64,000 nt of DNA from Thalassobacillus_A hwangdonensis. GTDB taxonomy: Bacteria > Bacillota > Bacilli > Bacillales > Halobacillaceae. The stretch spans positions 930,001-994,000 of the forward strand of contig NZ_JBHTKL010000001.1 of NCBI RefSeq assembly GCF_042675915.1. Reading direction: 5' to 3'. Within the stretch, counting starts at the first letter, position 1, and each line of letters begins with the position of its first letter. Of this stretch, positions 34,014 to 42,075 are shown piece by piece. The notes beneath the pieces were generated by a model. That model saw only the letters and a list, made by a program, of their open reading frames with translations, made no database searches and was not told the DNA's origin. A program made the position numbers and the translations under genes.

Positions 34014-34277
34014 TTATTGATAGAATTTACGAATCTGATTTAAGTCTTCTATAAATTGATTCGACTCTTCTTCACTCAACCAAACAAGCATCTGTTCATT
34101 TAAAGTAAGAATTTGACCATCTCCCTCATCTTTGTGATTGTTTAAATAGTAAAAAATTGTATCCAATTGGTCTTTATTAAGGGTAGATTGAGTCGTAAAG
34201 TGCTTTATTTGATTTAAAACAAATTCACCGTTGAGATGATCGAACTCTCCTCTAATTATTTTTCCATTAACATCCAC
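34014..34277 (-). CDS. Hypothetical protein, AT-rich gene
   Basis: GTG 34277 follows AAAGGAG at eight bases and gives 87 residues; an ATG frame to 34319 lacks a ribosome site. The protein is acidic and soluble (VDVNGKIIRGEFDHLNG...NEQMLVWLSEEESNQFIEDLNQIRKFYQ). No motif recognised. Codon use is more AT-rich than the flanking conserved genes, consistent with acquisition. Faces the namA hairpin. Confidence 0.6.
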   Translation of the reverse strand: MDVNGKIIRGEFDHLNGEFVLNQIKHFTTQSTLNKDQLDTIFYYLNNHKDEGDGQILTLNEQMLVWLSEEESNQFIEDLNQIRKFYQ

Positions 34278-34568
34278 GCTACCATCTCCTTTATGGAGAT
34301 AGTTTATTCCAATCGGCAAAATTATATAAACTTTTACGCAGCAAGGATATTACACTTCGGAATTAACTTCCGATTTCTTTATAACCCCAATTCTACTTAC
34401 TACAGAAACGCTTCCCTATCTGAATTACTTGATTCAGGGATCTCTTGAAGCAGACGTTAAACTTAAGCATTCGTTAGTTAAAAGGATAAAGTAAGGTTGA
34501 CGTTGAACTATATAATAAATAATCAAGGAGATTTTTTGGTTTAAATTAAAAACTAAAGGAGTATTCCT

Positions 34569-35018
34569 ATGAATAATATTTTTGAGATCACGTATACAGA
34601 TGAAATATTAAATCGCATCGAAAATTTACATGTGAATTCACAACCGAAATGGGGGAATATGGATGTCTCTCAAATGTTAGCTCATTGCTCATCTTTCCAA
34701 GATATTGCTATGGGCTATTCTTCACCTAAAAGAGGTTGGTTAGGGTTATTAGTAGGTAGATTTGCGAAACCAATCTTTTATAATGACAAACCTTTAGACC
34801 ACAATATGTCTACTATTCCAAGCATTTTAATTACATCTAAAAAAGATTTTGAAATAGAAAGAGAAAAACTGAAACAAAAAATAATAGTATTTCAAAAAAA
34901 TGGACCAAAGGCTTGTACAGATCACCCACACCCTTTTTTCGGAAAACTTACTTCCGAACAATGGGGAAAAGGAATCTACAAGCATCTTGACCACCATTTA
35001 AAGCAATTTGGTGTTTAA
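34569..35018 (+). CDS. DUF1569 domain-containing protein (DinB superfamily)
   Basis: 149 residues with the DUF1569 pattern: FEITYTDEILNRIENL, PKWGNMDVSQMLAHCSSF (metal His), then GKLTSEQWGKGIYKHLDHHLKQFGV (His triad end). This DinB-like four-helix bundle may bind a metal and a thiol cofactor; the substrate is unknown. AAAGGAG stands before the ATG. AT-rich and isolated in the small island 33.9-35.2 kb. The 291-base gap before it shows nothing else convincing. Confidence 0.8.
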   Translation: MNNIFEITYTDEILNRIENLHVNSQPKWGNMDVSQMLAHCSSFQDIAMGYSSPKRGWLGLLVGRFAKPIFYNDKPLDHNMSTIPSILITSKKDFEIEREKLKQKIIVFQKNGPKACTDHPHPFFGKLTSEQWGKGIYKHLDHHLKQFGV

Positions 35019-35169
35019 TAGCAAGAATTTAACTATAGTGTATCATCTCAAAGTAACCTGATCGGTTACCTAAATTAGAAAGCTGATCTCATTATTAAAG
35101 TAAAGCCCCCTATTTAGGAAACTTGATTTCGAGATAACTTAGAGCGTAATAAGATCCTTTACACCTATA

Positions 35170-35212
35170 AAAATGAGCAGTCCAATTGCAATGCTAATTG
35201 GGCTGCTCATTT
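35170..35212 (-). terminator. Terminator downstream of the 35280-35984 gene
   Basis: AAATGAGCAGtCCAATT / AATTGGgCTGCTCATTT stem, then TTTATAG on the minus strand. Confidence 0.7.
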
Positions 35213-35279
35213 AGATTGTCTTTTACGATATTGTACTCCATAGCCGAACCCGCTCTTGAACATACTCAGTTTTTTCACA

Positions 35280-35984
35280 CTAGGATATCCCGTGTTCAGC
35301 CAGCAGGTCTTCACCCTTGCGATCCACCGCGATCCAAGTAGAAGCATCTTCCTCATCTACGCCTTCTTTCAATGCAAGTACGAAGTGCGCCTGACACATT
35401 TCCCCCGACTGGATCGAGCTCAATGGCAAGGTCAGCCCATAACGATCATATTTGACGATATCAACATAGTCATAGCATTGCTCAAATGGATAACGAGTAG
35501 AAAATGCTGCAGGCATACCTCCACCATTTGTCGCCCGGGAAAGTAAAGAAGCTCCGTCCTCTGTACCAAGATTCATCATATAAGCATCATTGATGAACTG
35601 AAGTGATTCAAGGTTTTCTCCACTATCAGGTCCACAGGAAAAATCATCGCAATCCCCCGGCTCTAGGAAAGCTTTAAATGTACATTCATTTGTCTGTTGA
35701 TTCACCCTGACGCGCCACACTGCCGCAATCATGACATCCACTTCTATGTTATTTTGAAAATTCCCAAGAACTTCACCAATAAGAAGCTCTGCAGTGTAAG
35801 TCTCCCCTTCGTAGCTCAGAACCGTTGCACCGCTATCAAGCATATAAGCTGCCTTTTCCGCTTTATCGGTTACCGCGTTTCCTTCAAGAATAAGAGGAAA
35901 ACACATCGTACCAAAGGGTGTACTGACTTTATTTGTTTGGAAATTCAACTGTGTATAAGGAATTACAGATTGGAACAGCTTCAT
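35280..35984 (-). CDS. Hypothetical protein, 234 residues
   Basis: Start at the second of two adjacent ATG codons (35984), seven bases after AGAGG. Acidic soluble protein with no signal peptide. A notable cluster EPGDCDDFSCGPDSGENLESLQFINDAY has two Cys among acidic residues. I do not recognise a family; a resemblance to DUF4241-like proteins was considered and is not convincing. It is followed upstream by two tiny membrane-protein genes on the same strand, the first ending 15 bases before it. Confidence 0.75.
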   Translation of the reverse strand: MKLFQSVIPYTQLNFQTNKVSTPFGTMCFPLILEGNAVTDKAEKAAYMLDSGATVLSYEGETYTAELLIGEVLGNFQNNIEVDVMIAAVWRVRVNQQTNECTFKAFLEPGDCDDFSCGPDSGENLESLQFINDAYMMNLGTEDGASLLSRATNGGGMPAAFSTRYPFEQCYDYVDIVKYDRYGLTLPLSSIQSGEMCQAHFVLALKEGVDEEDASTWIAVDRKGEDLLAEHGIS

Positions 35985-35999
35985 CATTACACCTCTCAC

Positions 36000-36188
36000 T
36001 TAAAGATACTCTGCACCCAGCCCTATGTAGATCAGAGCCATAATCATGATTAATCCAATTGAAACGAACAGCCTCGTACGACGACGCCACCCTTTCATCC
36101 AACCCCACCGACTGCGATTCACATCAAACCAGAAATAATCAGCGAAGGCAGCACCGATGATCACTATTAAAAACACAAGCACCTCCAT
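36000..36188 (-). CDS. Small two-helix membrane protein
   Basis: 62 residues: helix MEVLVFLIVIIGAAFADYFWF, a short basic loop (NRSRWGWMKGWRRRTR) and helix LFVSIGLIMIMALIYIGLGAEYL. GGAGGTGA before the ATG. Unknown function. Lies 15 bases from the 234-residue gene and 39 from the next small gene, so probably one transcript. Confidence 0.7.
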   Translation of the reverse strand: MEVLVFLIVIIGAAFADYFWFDVNRSRWGWMKGWRRRTRLFVSIGLIMIMALIYIGLGAEYL

Positions 36189-36227
36189 GTAATCACCTCC
36201 GACAACATACTAATTATTCGAACCGTT

Positions 36228-36413
36228 TCAATTCGTACGATTATAATTATTGATCATGCGTCTCGCTTCCCTCTGTGCTTTAGAGTCTGCGCTATGTTTC
36301 TTATTAAGGTCATCTCCATAGAATTTGTTGCTGTTCATCCCCAACGAGTCTTTCAGGAATATCCATAGGAGTGGCAGCATAAAAACACCTATTAACCCTA
36401 ACAGTATCCACAT
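36228..36413 (-). CDS. Small single-helix membrane protein
   Basis: 61 residues from ATG 36413, after AAAGGAGG. One N-terminal membrane helix (WILLGLIGVFMLPLLWIFL) followed by a hydrophilic tail rich in Asn, Lys and Arg (SKAQREARRMINNYNRTN). No family recognised. First gene of the three-gene minus-strand set. Confidence 0.7.
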   Translation of the reverse strand: MWILLGLIGVFMLPLLWIFLKDSLGMNSNKFYGDDLNKKHSADSKAQREARRMINNYNRTN

Positions 36414-36577
36414 CCTGATTCCTCCTTTATACATCTACTTCCTTTATATACGATTTTAAATCATAAAATGTTTCATAGATACCGTAATTATCAGAATTTT
36501 TCCAAAGAATGAAAGATGGCTTACAGGTGTGAACCAAGTGGTAGAGTGGTAAAATGCATATAGAGGAGGAAGATCAT

Positions 36578-37510
36578 ATGGAACTCATATTTCTAGGAAC
36601 TGGATCAGGCGTCCCATCAAAAAAACGCAATGTATCTTCCTTAGCCTTGCAAATGCTACAGGAAAGACAAGCCACCTGGTTGTTCGACTGTGGTGAGTCC
36701 ACCCAGCACCAGATACTGCGAACGAACATCCGCCCAAGACGAATCGAAAAAATATTCATCACCCACCTTCACGGAGATCATACATACGGCTTACCGGGGT
36801 TGTTGAGCAGCCGCTCCTTCCAGGGGGGCGAGACGCCCTGCACGGTCTATGGTCCGAAAGGGTTGAAAGCTTATATCGATATCAGCCTCGAGATCAGTGG
36901 AACAAAGCTCACTTACCCTCTCAAGGTCATAGAGGTGCAGGAAGGCTGCATCTATGAAGACGAAATCATAAAAGTAGAAGCGATTGCCTTGGAACATGGA
37001 CTTGAAAGCTATGGATACATCCTTGAAGAAAAGGACCTCCCTGGTGAATTGATGCCTGTAAAACTGAAATCAGAAGGAATTATGCCGGGCCCCATTTACC
37101 AAAAGATAAAAGAAAATGAATCCATTACCCTTGAAGATGGAAGAGTTATTCATCGGGAAGATTATATCGGCCCACCAAAAAGGGGAAAAAAACTGGCCAT
37201 CCTCGGTGACACGAGATATATCGAATCCCTTGCAGGAAAAATCCGAGGAGCGGACATTCTCATTCATGAAGCTACATTCGCAGGGAAAGACGAACAACTG
37301 GCATACGATTATTATCATTCCACAGCAACACAGGCTGCTAGAATCGCTGAACAAGCAGAAGTCGGAGAATTGATTCTCAATCATATATCTTCTAGGTACC
37401 AAAATGAGGCGGTCGATGACATGCTGGAAGAGGCAAAGGAAATTTTCCCTCGCACGTTCATTGCAAGCGATTTTTATCGCCATCCAGTCAGAAAAATGGA
37501 AGGAGATTGA
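36578..37510 (+). CDS. rnz: Ribonuclease Z (tRNase Z)
   Basis: Endonuclease that trims tRNA 3' ends lacking encoded CCA. ATG 36578 after GAGGAGG; 310 residues (307 in B. subtilis). Zinc motif HLHGDH at residues 63-68, phosphate/His box ILGDTRY, and IHEATF plus LNHISSRY motifs are the long conserved tRNase Z set. It overlaps the ribosome site of the aldehyde dehydrogenase. Confidence 0.96.
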   Translation: MELIFLGTGSGVPSKKRNVSSLALQMLQERQATWLFDCGESTQHQILRTNIRPRRIEKIFITHLHGDHTYGLPGLLSSRSFQGGETPCTVYGPKGLKAYIDISLEISGTKLTYPLKVIEVQEGCIYEDEIIKVEAIALEHGLESYGYILEEKDLPGELMPVKLKSEGIMPGPIYQKIKENESITLEDGRVIHREDYIGPPKRGKKLAILGDTRYIESLAGKIRGADILIHEATFAGKDEQLAYDYYHSTATQAARIAEQAEVGELILNHISSRYQNEAVDDMLEEAKEIFPRTFIASDFYRHPVRKMEGD

Positions 37511-37512
37511 TT

Positions 37513-38883
37513 ATGGACGAAATTTCAAATCAAATAGCTGCACAGCGCAACTATTTTCAAGCAGGTAATACAAAGAGCTACGATTTCAGAAAGCAGCAGT
37601 TGGAAACGTTGAAGCAGACACTTCAAAGCTATGAAAATGAACTGATCCGAGCATTGAAAACAGATTTGAACAAGTCCGAATATGAGGCATACGCTTCCGA
37701 AATCGGCATCCTCTACAAGGAAATTAACGACCACTTGAAGCAATTGAAAGATTGGATGGATCCAATCAAAGTAAAAACGCCGCTTACACATAAAGGTTCA
37801 AAGAACTATATCGTCAAGGAACCATACGGCACGGTACTCGTCATCGCTCCATGGAACTATCCGATCAATCTGGCCCTCGCGCCGGTCATCGGTGCCATTT
37901 CCGCCGGGAATACCATCGTTCTTAAACCATCTGAATGGACACCGCATGTTTCTGCCATCCTTCGTAAAATGGTTGCTGAGGCATTCCCACCCGACTATTT
38001 CGTTGTGATCGAAGGAGATAAAGAGGTCAGCGAAGCACTGCTTGACCAACGCTTTGATTACATCTTCTTCACCGGTAGTGTCCCTGTAGGAAGGATCGTC
38101 ATGGAGAAAGCCAGCAGACACCTTACACCTGTAACTTTGGAACTCGGCGGAAAGAGCCCTGCTATCGTAGACAACGATGCAAAAATCGATCTGGCAGCAA
38201 AGCGAATCGTTTGGGGGAAATTCGTCAATGCTGGACAGACATGTATCGCTCCGGATTATTTATTCGTCCATGAAGATGTGAAGCAAAAGCTCTTAAAGAA
38301 AATGCAAAAGCACATCATATCCATGTTTGGAAAAGATCCACTAGCGAACAAGGACTACACTCATATCGTATCCGCCCGTCACTTTGACCGTTTGGAGAAT
38401 TTCCTCGATAACGGGAAAGTCGTCCATGGTGGCACTACCGATCGTGTTCAACGAATCATCGCCCCTACCTTACTGGATGAAATCGATTGGAATGACCCGG
38501 TCATGCAGGAAGAAATTTTCGGTCCCATTCTTCCTATACTGACATTCCGCACACTGGACGAAGCGGTCGAACAGGTGAAAATGCAGGAAAAACCTTTGGC
38601 ACTCTACTATTTCGGAGAAAAGGAAAAGAAGCAGCAGCAGATCATCGATGAACTGTCTTTCGGCGGCGGCTGCATCAATGACACGCTTTATCACATTCTC
38701 AATCCTCACCTTCCATTCGGAGGAGTTGGAAACAGTGGGATGGGAGCCTATCACGGGGAATCCAGCTTTGATACATTCAGTCACAGGAAAAGCATTACCG
38801 AGCAAACAACGAAATTCGATTACGGATTCCGCTATCCAGGCTCGAAGCTTGGCCTGAAATTTGTACGTAAGCTTTTCAAATAA
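37513..38883 (+). CDS. Aldehyde dehydrogenase, AldY/YwdH type
   Basis: 456-residue NAD(P)-dependent aldehyde dehydrogenase. Catalytic Glu210 in LELGGKSP and Cys244 in NAGQTCIAPDYLF. The short form with C-terminal helix (GFRYPGSKLGLKFVRKLFK) is typical of the YwdH/fatty-aldehyde group related to eukaryotic ALDH3. GAAGGAG is read over the rnz stop, so the two genes are co-transcribed. Substrate not certain. Confidence 0.9.
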   Translation: MDEISNQIAAQRNYFQAGNTKSYDFRKQQLETLKQTLQSYENELIRALKTDLNKSEYEAYASEIGILYKEINDHLKQLKDWMDPIKVKTPLTHKGSKNYIVKEPYGTVLVIAPWNYPINLALAPVIGAISAGNTIVLKPSEWTPHVSAILRKMVAEAFPPDYFVVIEGDKEVSEALLDQRFDYIFFTGSVPVGRIVMEKASRHLTPVTLELGGKSPAIVDNDAKIDLAAKRIVWGKFVNAGQTCIAPDYLFVHEDVKQKLLKKMQKHIISMFGKDPLANKDYTHIVSARHFDRLENFLDNGKVVHGGTTDRVQRIIAPTLLDEIDWNDPVMQEEIFGPILPILTFRTLDEAVEQVKMQEKPLALYYFGEKEKKQQQIIDELSFGGGCINDTLYHILNPHLPFGGVGNSGMGAYHGESSFDTFSHRKSITEQTTKFDYGFRYPGSKLGLKFVRKLFK

Positions 38884-38889
38884 TGTGCA

Positions 38890-38917
38890 GGTACCCTTCA
38901 ATCGGGTACCTTTTTTA
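38890..38917 (+). terminator. Terminator after the aldehyde dehydrogenase
   Basis: GGTACCC / GGGTACC stem, seven-base loop, T6 run. Confidence 0.9.
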
Positions 38918-38951
38918 TTGGAGTGGTTGATTAAAGACGGCGATTGAACAC

Positions 38952-39035
38952 AAAAAGTGAGCGATATTGCACTAAACGAGCAGTTATTTATACAAATTTG
39001 CGTAGTTATTCAACAAAACCGTTCAGTTATTCAAC
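38952..39035. repeat. 21-bp tandem repeat, four diverged units
   Basis: Units at 38952, 38973, 38994 and 39015. The last two share AGTTATTCAAC and the second has AGTTATTTATAC in register. The array is followed by A6 and lies in the 311-base gap between the aldehyde dehydrogenase and the lipase, where no gene is seen. Confidence 0.65.
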
Positions 39036-39194
39036 AAAAAATCAAACCTCTTTGACAAATCAATGGTCGACACTTTTTTCAAAATAGGCCTGTCATCAAA
39101 CTGTTACTTTTGTAACAAAATAGCAATAAACGGTTCAATAATCAGAAAATATATATTAAGATGAAGATAGCATAATACATCAGGAGGAAGTTTG

Positions 39195-40049
39195 ATGGCC
39201 ACCGTCTTTAAATCGAAACAAAAAAGCTGGATCGTCCTGCTGACCGCATCTCTATTCTTCAGTCTTGCGGTATTCTTCACGAACAGTACCCCAACCAGCT
39301 CCAAAGATAATGGGAAGGTTACCCCGACAGTATTTGTCCATGGATACAAAGGCGGTACCGGCTCCTTCAATACAATGCTGCGAAGATTCCAAAATGACCG
39401 TATCGGAATGAAACAGCTGATGATCCGCGTTTCAGAGGATGGTTCCCTTCAATATATAGGGAGAATCCTCGATGATAAAAACCCATTCGTACAGATTGTC
39501 TTTGAAAATAATCGCGCAAGTATTGCCGATCAGACCCTATGGATGAAGAAAGTCATGCATAGCCTACGCCATAAATACGGAATCGAACAAGTGAATCTTG
39601 TAGGTCATTCCATGGGAGGGCTTGCTTCAACGAATTTCTTACTTGAAAGTGATCGATCTGATTATCCAAGAGTGGAAAAACTCGTAGTAATGGGCAGTCC
39701 ATTCAAAGGGATCGAACGGGAAGACTATTTCTCTTATAATTATGGGGAAGCCACTGTTGATCTGAAGCCAGGTTCCGATGCACTGGAAAGTATGCTGAAA
39801 AGGAAAGACGCTTTCCCTGAACATATAGAAGTCCTCACCATCGCTGGCGTAGTCACAAAGGACGTTAAACTTGGGGACGGTCTGGTCAGTTTGGACAGTG
39901 CTATAGGTATTGAGGATATCGTACCGTCAGAGCGATACCACGAAAAGATTTTCAAGGATCCTGCAGCGACCCACTCCGGGCTGCATGAGCATACAGGTAT
40001 CGATAAAGTCCTTGCAGCGTTTCTATGGAATATTAAAGCGAACAACTGA
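39195..40049 (+). CDS. Alpha/beta hydrolase, DUF915 family (secreted or membrane-anchored)
   Basis: 284 residues. N-terminal signal or anchor (KSWIVLLTASLFFSLAVFFTN), then HGYKGGTGSFNTM (oxyanion region), nucleophile Ser139 in LVGHSMGGLAS, and late Asp/His near GDGLVSLDS and HSGLHEH. The DUF915 family includes predicted esterases/lipases with cell-surface location. GGAGGAAG before the ATG; own hairpin after. Substrate unknown. Confidence 0.88.
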   Translation: MATVFKSKQKSWIVLLTASLFFSLAVFFTNSTPTSSKDNGKVTPTVFVHGYKGGTGSFNTMLRRFQNDRIGMKQLMIRVSEDGSLQYIGRILDDKNPFVQIVFENNRASIADQTLWMKKVMHSLRHKYGIEQVNLVGHSMGGLASTNFLLESDRSDYPRVEKLVVMGSPFKGIEREDYFSYNYGEATVDLKPGSDALESMLKRKDAFPEHIEVLTIAGVVTKDVKLGDGLVSLDSAIGIEDIVPSERYHEKIFKDPAATHSGLHEHTGIDKVLAAFLWNIKANN

Positions 40050-40081
40050 AAACTGCTATAACTGCGAACAATACTATAAAC

Positions 40082-40124
40082 AAAAAGCTGTGTGACAAGG
40101 TCTCTGCGTCACACAGCTTTTTTT
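40082..40124 (+). terminator. Terminator after the DUF915 hydrolase
   Basis: 15-bp stem AAAAAGCTGTGTGAC / GTCACACAGCTTTTT with T7. Confidence 0.92.
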
Positions 40125-40222
40125 ATACTTTAAGAAAGTTTATCTTTTTTAAAGGAATAAAGTATAAGAAAACACTAAGGCTTTCGCCATAATTACTTGG
40201 CGATAAGCCAAGTTTTTCTAAC
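40119..40222 (-). repeat. Dispersed hairpin repeat, family B
   Basis: Read on the minus strand it begins TTAGAAAAACTTGGC, has the palindrome ACTTGGC-TTATC-GCCAAGT, then ATGGCGAAAGCCTTAGTG and a long stem TATACTTTA ... TAAAGTATA ending in an A-run. It matches 44400-44496 over its whole length. Confidence 0.8.
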
Positions 40223-40232
40223 GTGGTACGTT

Positions 40233-41357
40233 TCAATTGTCGATTATTTCGATTGCTTCCCTGACATCATAGACCTGCGGATCGATTTCCGTTTCTTTCC
40301 CCATTGCAAGTTTTGCAAGTTCCGCTCCTAGGTAAGGTCCCACTGTCAACCCCGATGAACCAAGGCCATTTGCCACCAGGATTCCTTCATAACCCGGAAC
40401 GTAGCCGAACACCGGAAGAAAACCAGGTGTAAACGGTCGAAAGCCAACCTTTGTATCCACTAACGTAGCTTCTGACAATCCAGGTGCAATGGTAAGAATC
40501 TTATTAAAAATTTCATGTAGCCCGCCAGGTGTGACGCGACGATCAAAACCCATATCATTTTCACTTGTGGCACCTGCGATGATTTTTCCGTCATCAAATG
40601 CCAGTAGATACTTGTCTGTAGGAGGCATGACCACCGGCCATGAAGAAGTATCCGCTTCAGGCAGCTGCAAATGGACGATTTGCGCTTTTTGAGCACTTAC
40701 CTGAAAGTCCAGACCAAGAGGGCGGAGCAATTCACTTGCCCATGCACCCGCTGTAACGATGACCTTGTCAGCATTTAAGATGTTACCATCCACTTTTACA
40801 CCGGTTACATGGTGATTATGAAATTCAAGTGCCGCATTACCGTGAATTACTTCTGCTCCATACTTGACTGATGCATGAAGCAAAGCCTTTTGCAGAGCCC
40901 CTCCATTCACGCGGGCAGCGCCACTTACATGCACTGCTTCATAATCTTCAGCTAAGGCAGGGAACAATTTTCGAGTATCTTCTGCACTTAAACGAGTGAT
41001 TTCCCCCATCTCTGGAGCATCTTCACGGCGCTTCATTGCCCGTTGTTCCATCTGCTCAAGCTTCTTCACATCCGTATGAATGCTGAGCGCTCCAACCTGT
41101 TGATATCCAGTATCTTTCTCTCCATCTTCTTTTAGTTCTTCAATCAAGGATGGATAATATTTTGCACCATTTTTGGCAAGCGTGTACCATTTCTTATTCC
41201 TTCTTTGAGAAATCCACGGACAGACGATGCCTGCCGCTGCATTCGTCGCCTGCCCTGGTTCCTCCCGATCGATGACGATCACTTTTTCTCCCGCTTTTGC
41301 TAGCCGGTATGCGGTGGATGCTCCAAGAATACCGGCACCTACTACGATGTATGTCAT
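40233..41357 (-). CDS. FAD-dependent oxidoreductase (DAO / glycine-oxidase type), paralog 1
   Basis: 374 residues with the N-terminal dinucleotide fold VVGAGILGASTAYRLAKAGEKVIVIDRE and the C-terminal DAO motif KVGFRPFTPGFLPVFG ... VANGLGSSGLTVGP. Likely oxidises a D-amino acid, glycine or a related amine; substrate is not determined. AATAGGTG before the ATG. About half of its residues align with the gene at 61784-62902, including the CPW and QKAQIVHL segments. Ends beside a family B repeat. Confidence 0.85.
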   Translation of the reverse strand: MTYIVVGAGILGASTAYRLAKAGEKVIVIDREEPGQATNAAAGIVCPWISQRRNKKWYTLAKNGAKYYPSLIEELKEDGEKDTGYQQVGALSIHTDVKKLEQMEQRAMKRREDAPEMGEITRLSAEDTRKLFPALAEDYEAVHVSGAARVNGGALQKALLHASVKYGAEVIHGNAALEFHNHHVTGVKVDGNILNADKVIVTAGAWASELLRPLGLDFQVSAQKAQIVHLQLPEADTSSWPVVMPPTDKYLLAFDDGKIIAGATSENDMGFDRRVTPGGLHEIFNKILTIAPGLSEATLVDTKVGFRPFTPGFLPVFGYVPGYEGILVANGLGSSGLTVGPYLGAELAKLAMGKETEIDPQVYDVREAIEIIDN

Positions 41358-41466
41358 ATATTCACACCTATTTCTACTAGAATCTGATATCCATCTTACA
41401 GGACAATTCCCCCTTCCTCAAACGGTATAATCCAAGGAAGCAGGAGAGCTGAGCAAATTTGGGCGT

Positions 41467-41841
41467 TTATTCTTCCACTGTCATCTTTTGTATGGATGGT
41501 GGGCACTGTAAATTGTGTTCTTTAATCTTCTTATTGATTTGTTTCACCAATTTCTTTCTGTCTTTTCCTTCAGATGCTTCTAGTTCGCTTTTCAATGTCT
41601 CAATTTCTTTACTCAATTTTACCCACTTAGGAAGTACGTTGTTATCTTTCAATGTTTTGTTCAATTGTTTTTCATAGCTGTTGAAATAGCTTTCTTCCAA
41701 TATCAGTGGCTTACCCTTTCCAGGCAAATGATCGAAATCACCCTATTTCTCTGCAGATTCAATTATGGAAGATAAATGATCTTTATATGCTACTCGCTCA
41801 TTGAACTCTTCATATTTATCATTGTTTCGTTTTCTGTTCAT
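41467..41841 (-). pseudogene. DUF1992 (DnaJ-homologue domain) gene with an in-frame amber stop
   Basis: ATG 41841 with AAGGAGG upstream opens a frame of 32 codons (NRKRNNDKYEEFNERVAYKD...ESAEK) that meets TAG at 41743-41745, then continues without frameshift as GDFDHLPGKGKPLILEESYF ... PKWVKLSKEIETLKSELEAS to 41467. The PGKGKPL motif and following helices are DUF1992. Without the stop the protein would be about 124 residues. The most likely ancestor is a CAG or AAG codon at the stop. Confidence 0.8.
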
Positions 41842-41989
41842 TTTTATCATCCCTCCTTGACTGACCCTTTTAATAAATTGACATTCGACAAATCGACCTC
41901 ATTCCCCTCCCTATCTACAATCTCAATGCTCTAATTGTGAAGAATGTCGTTTTATCGTTGAAAAAAAGGGTAATCTAAAGTTAGAAGAG

Positions 41990-42018
41990 TTGTCATATGT
42001 TACATGTTATGTTATATT
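41990..42018 (+). promoter_or_regulatory. Sigma-A promoter of the solitary glnA
   Basis: TTGTCA, 17 bases, TATATT, about 58 bases before the ATG. The -10 lies inside the GlnR/TnrA box. Confidence 0.7.
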
Positions 42019-42026
42019 TCCTAACA
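42010..42026. promoter_or_regulatory. GlnR/TnrA operator of glnA
   Basis: TGTTATATTTCCTAACA matches TGTNAN7TNACA exactly and covers the -10 hexamer, so binding would repress. No second full box is seen nearby. Confidence 0.75.
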
Positions 42027-42075
42027 TGGAATTGTAATTGCAACTCAAAAAAGAAAAAGGTGAGGGTAAAAACTA

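Noticed and set aside
34236..34448. 70-codon plus-strand frame
   Set aside because: Antisense to the start of the 34014 gene, no ribosome site, no recognisable protein.
38952..39035. CRISPR array
   Set aside because: Units are 21 bp without spacers and with high divergence; no cas genes in the window.
40233..41357. Assignment as glycine oxidase ThiO
   Set aside because: No thiamine synthesis genes adjacent and a second paralog exists; only the DAO superfamily can be supported.
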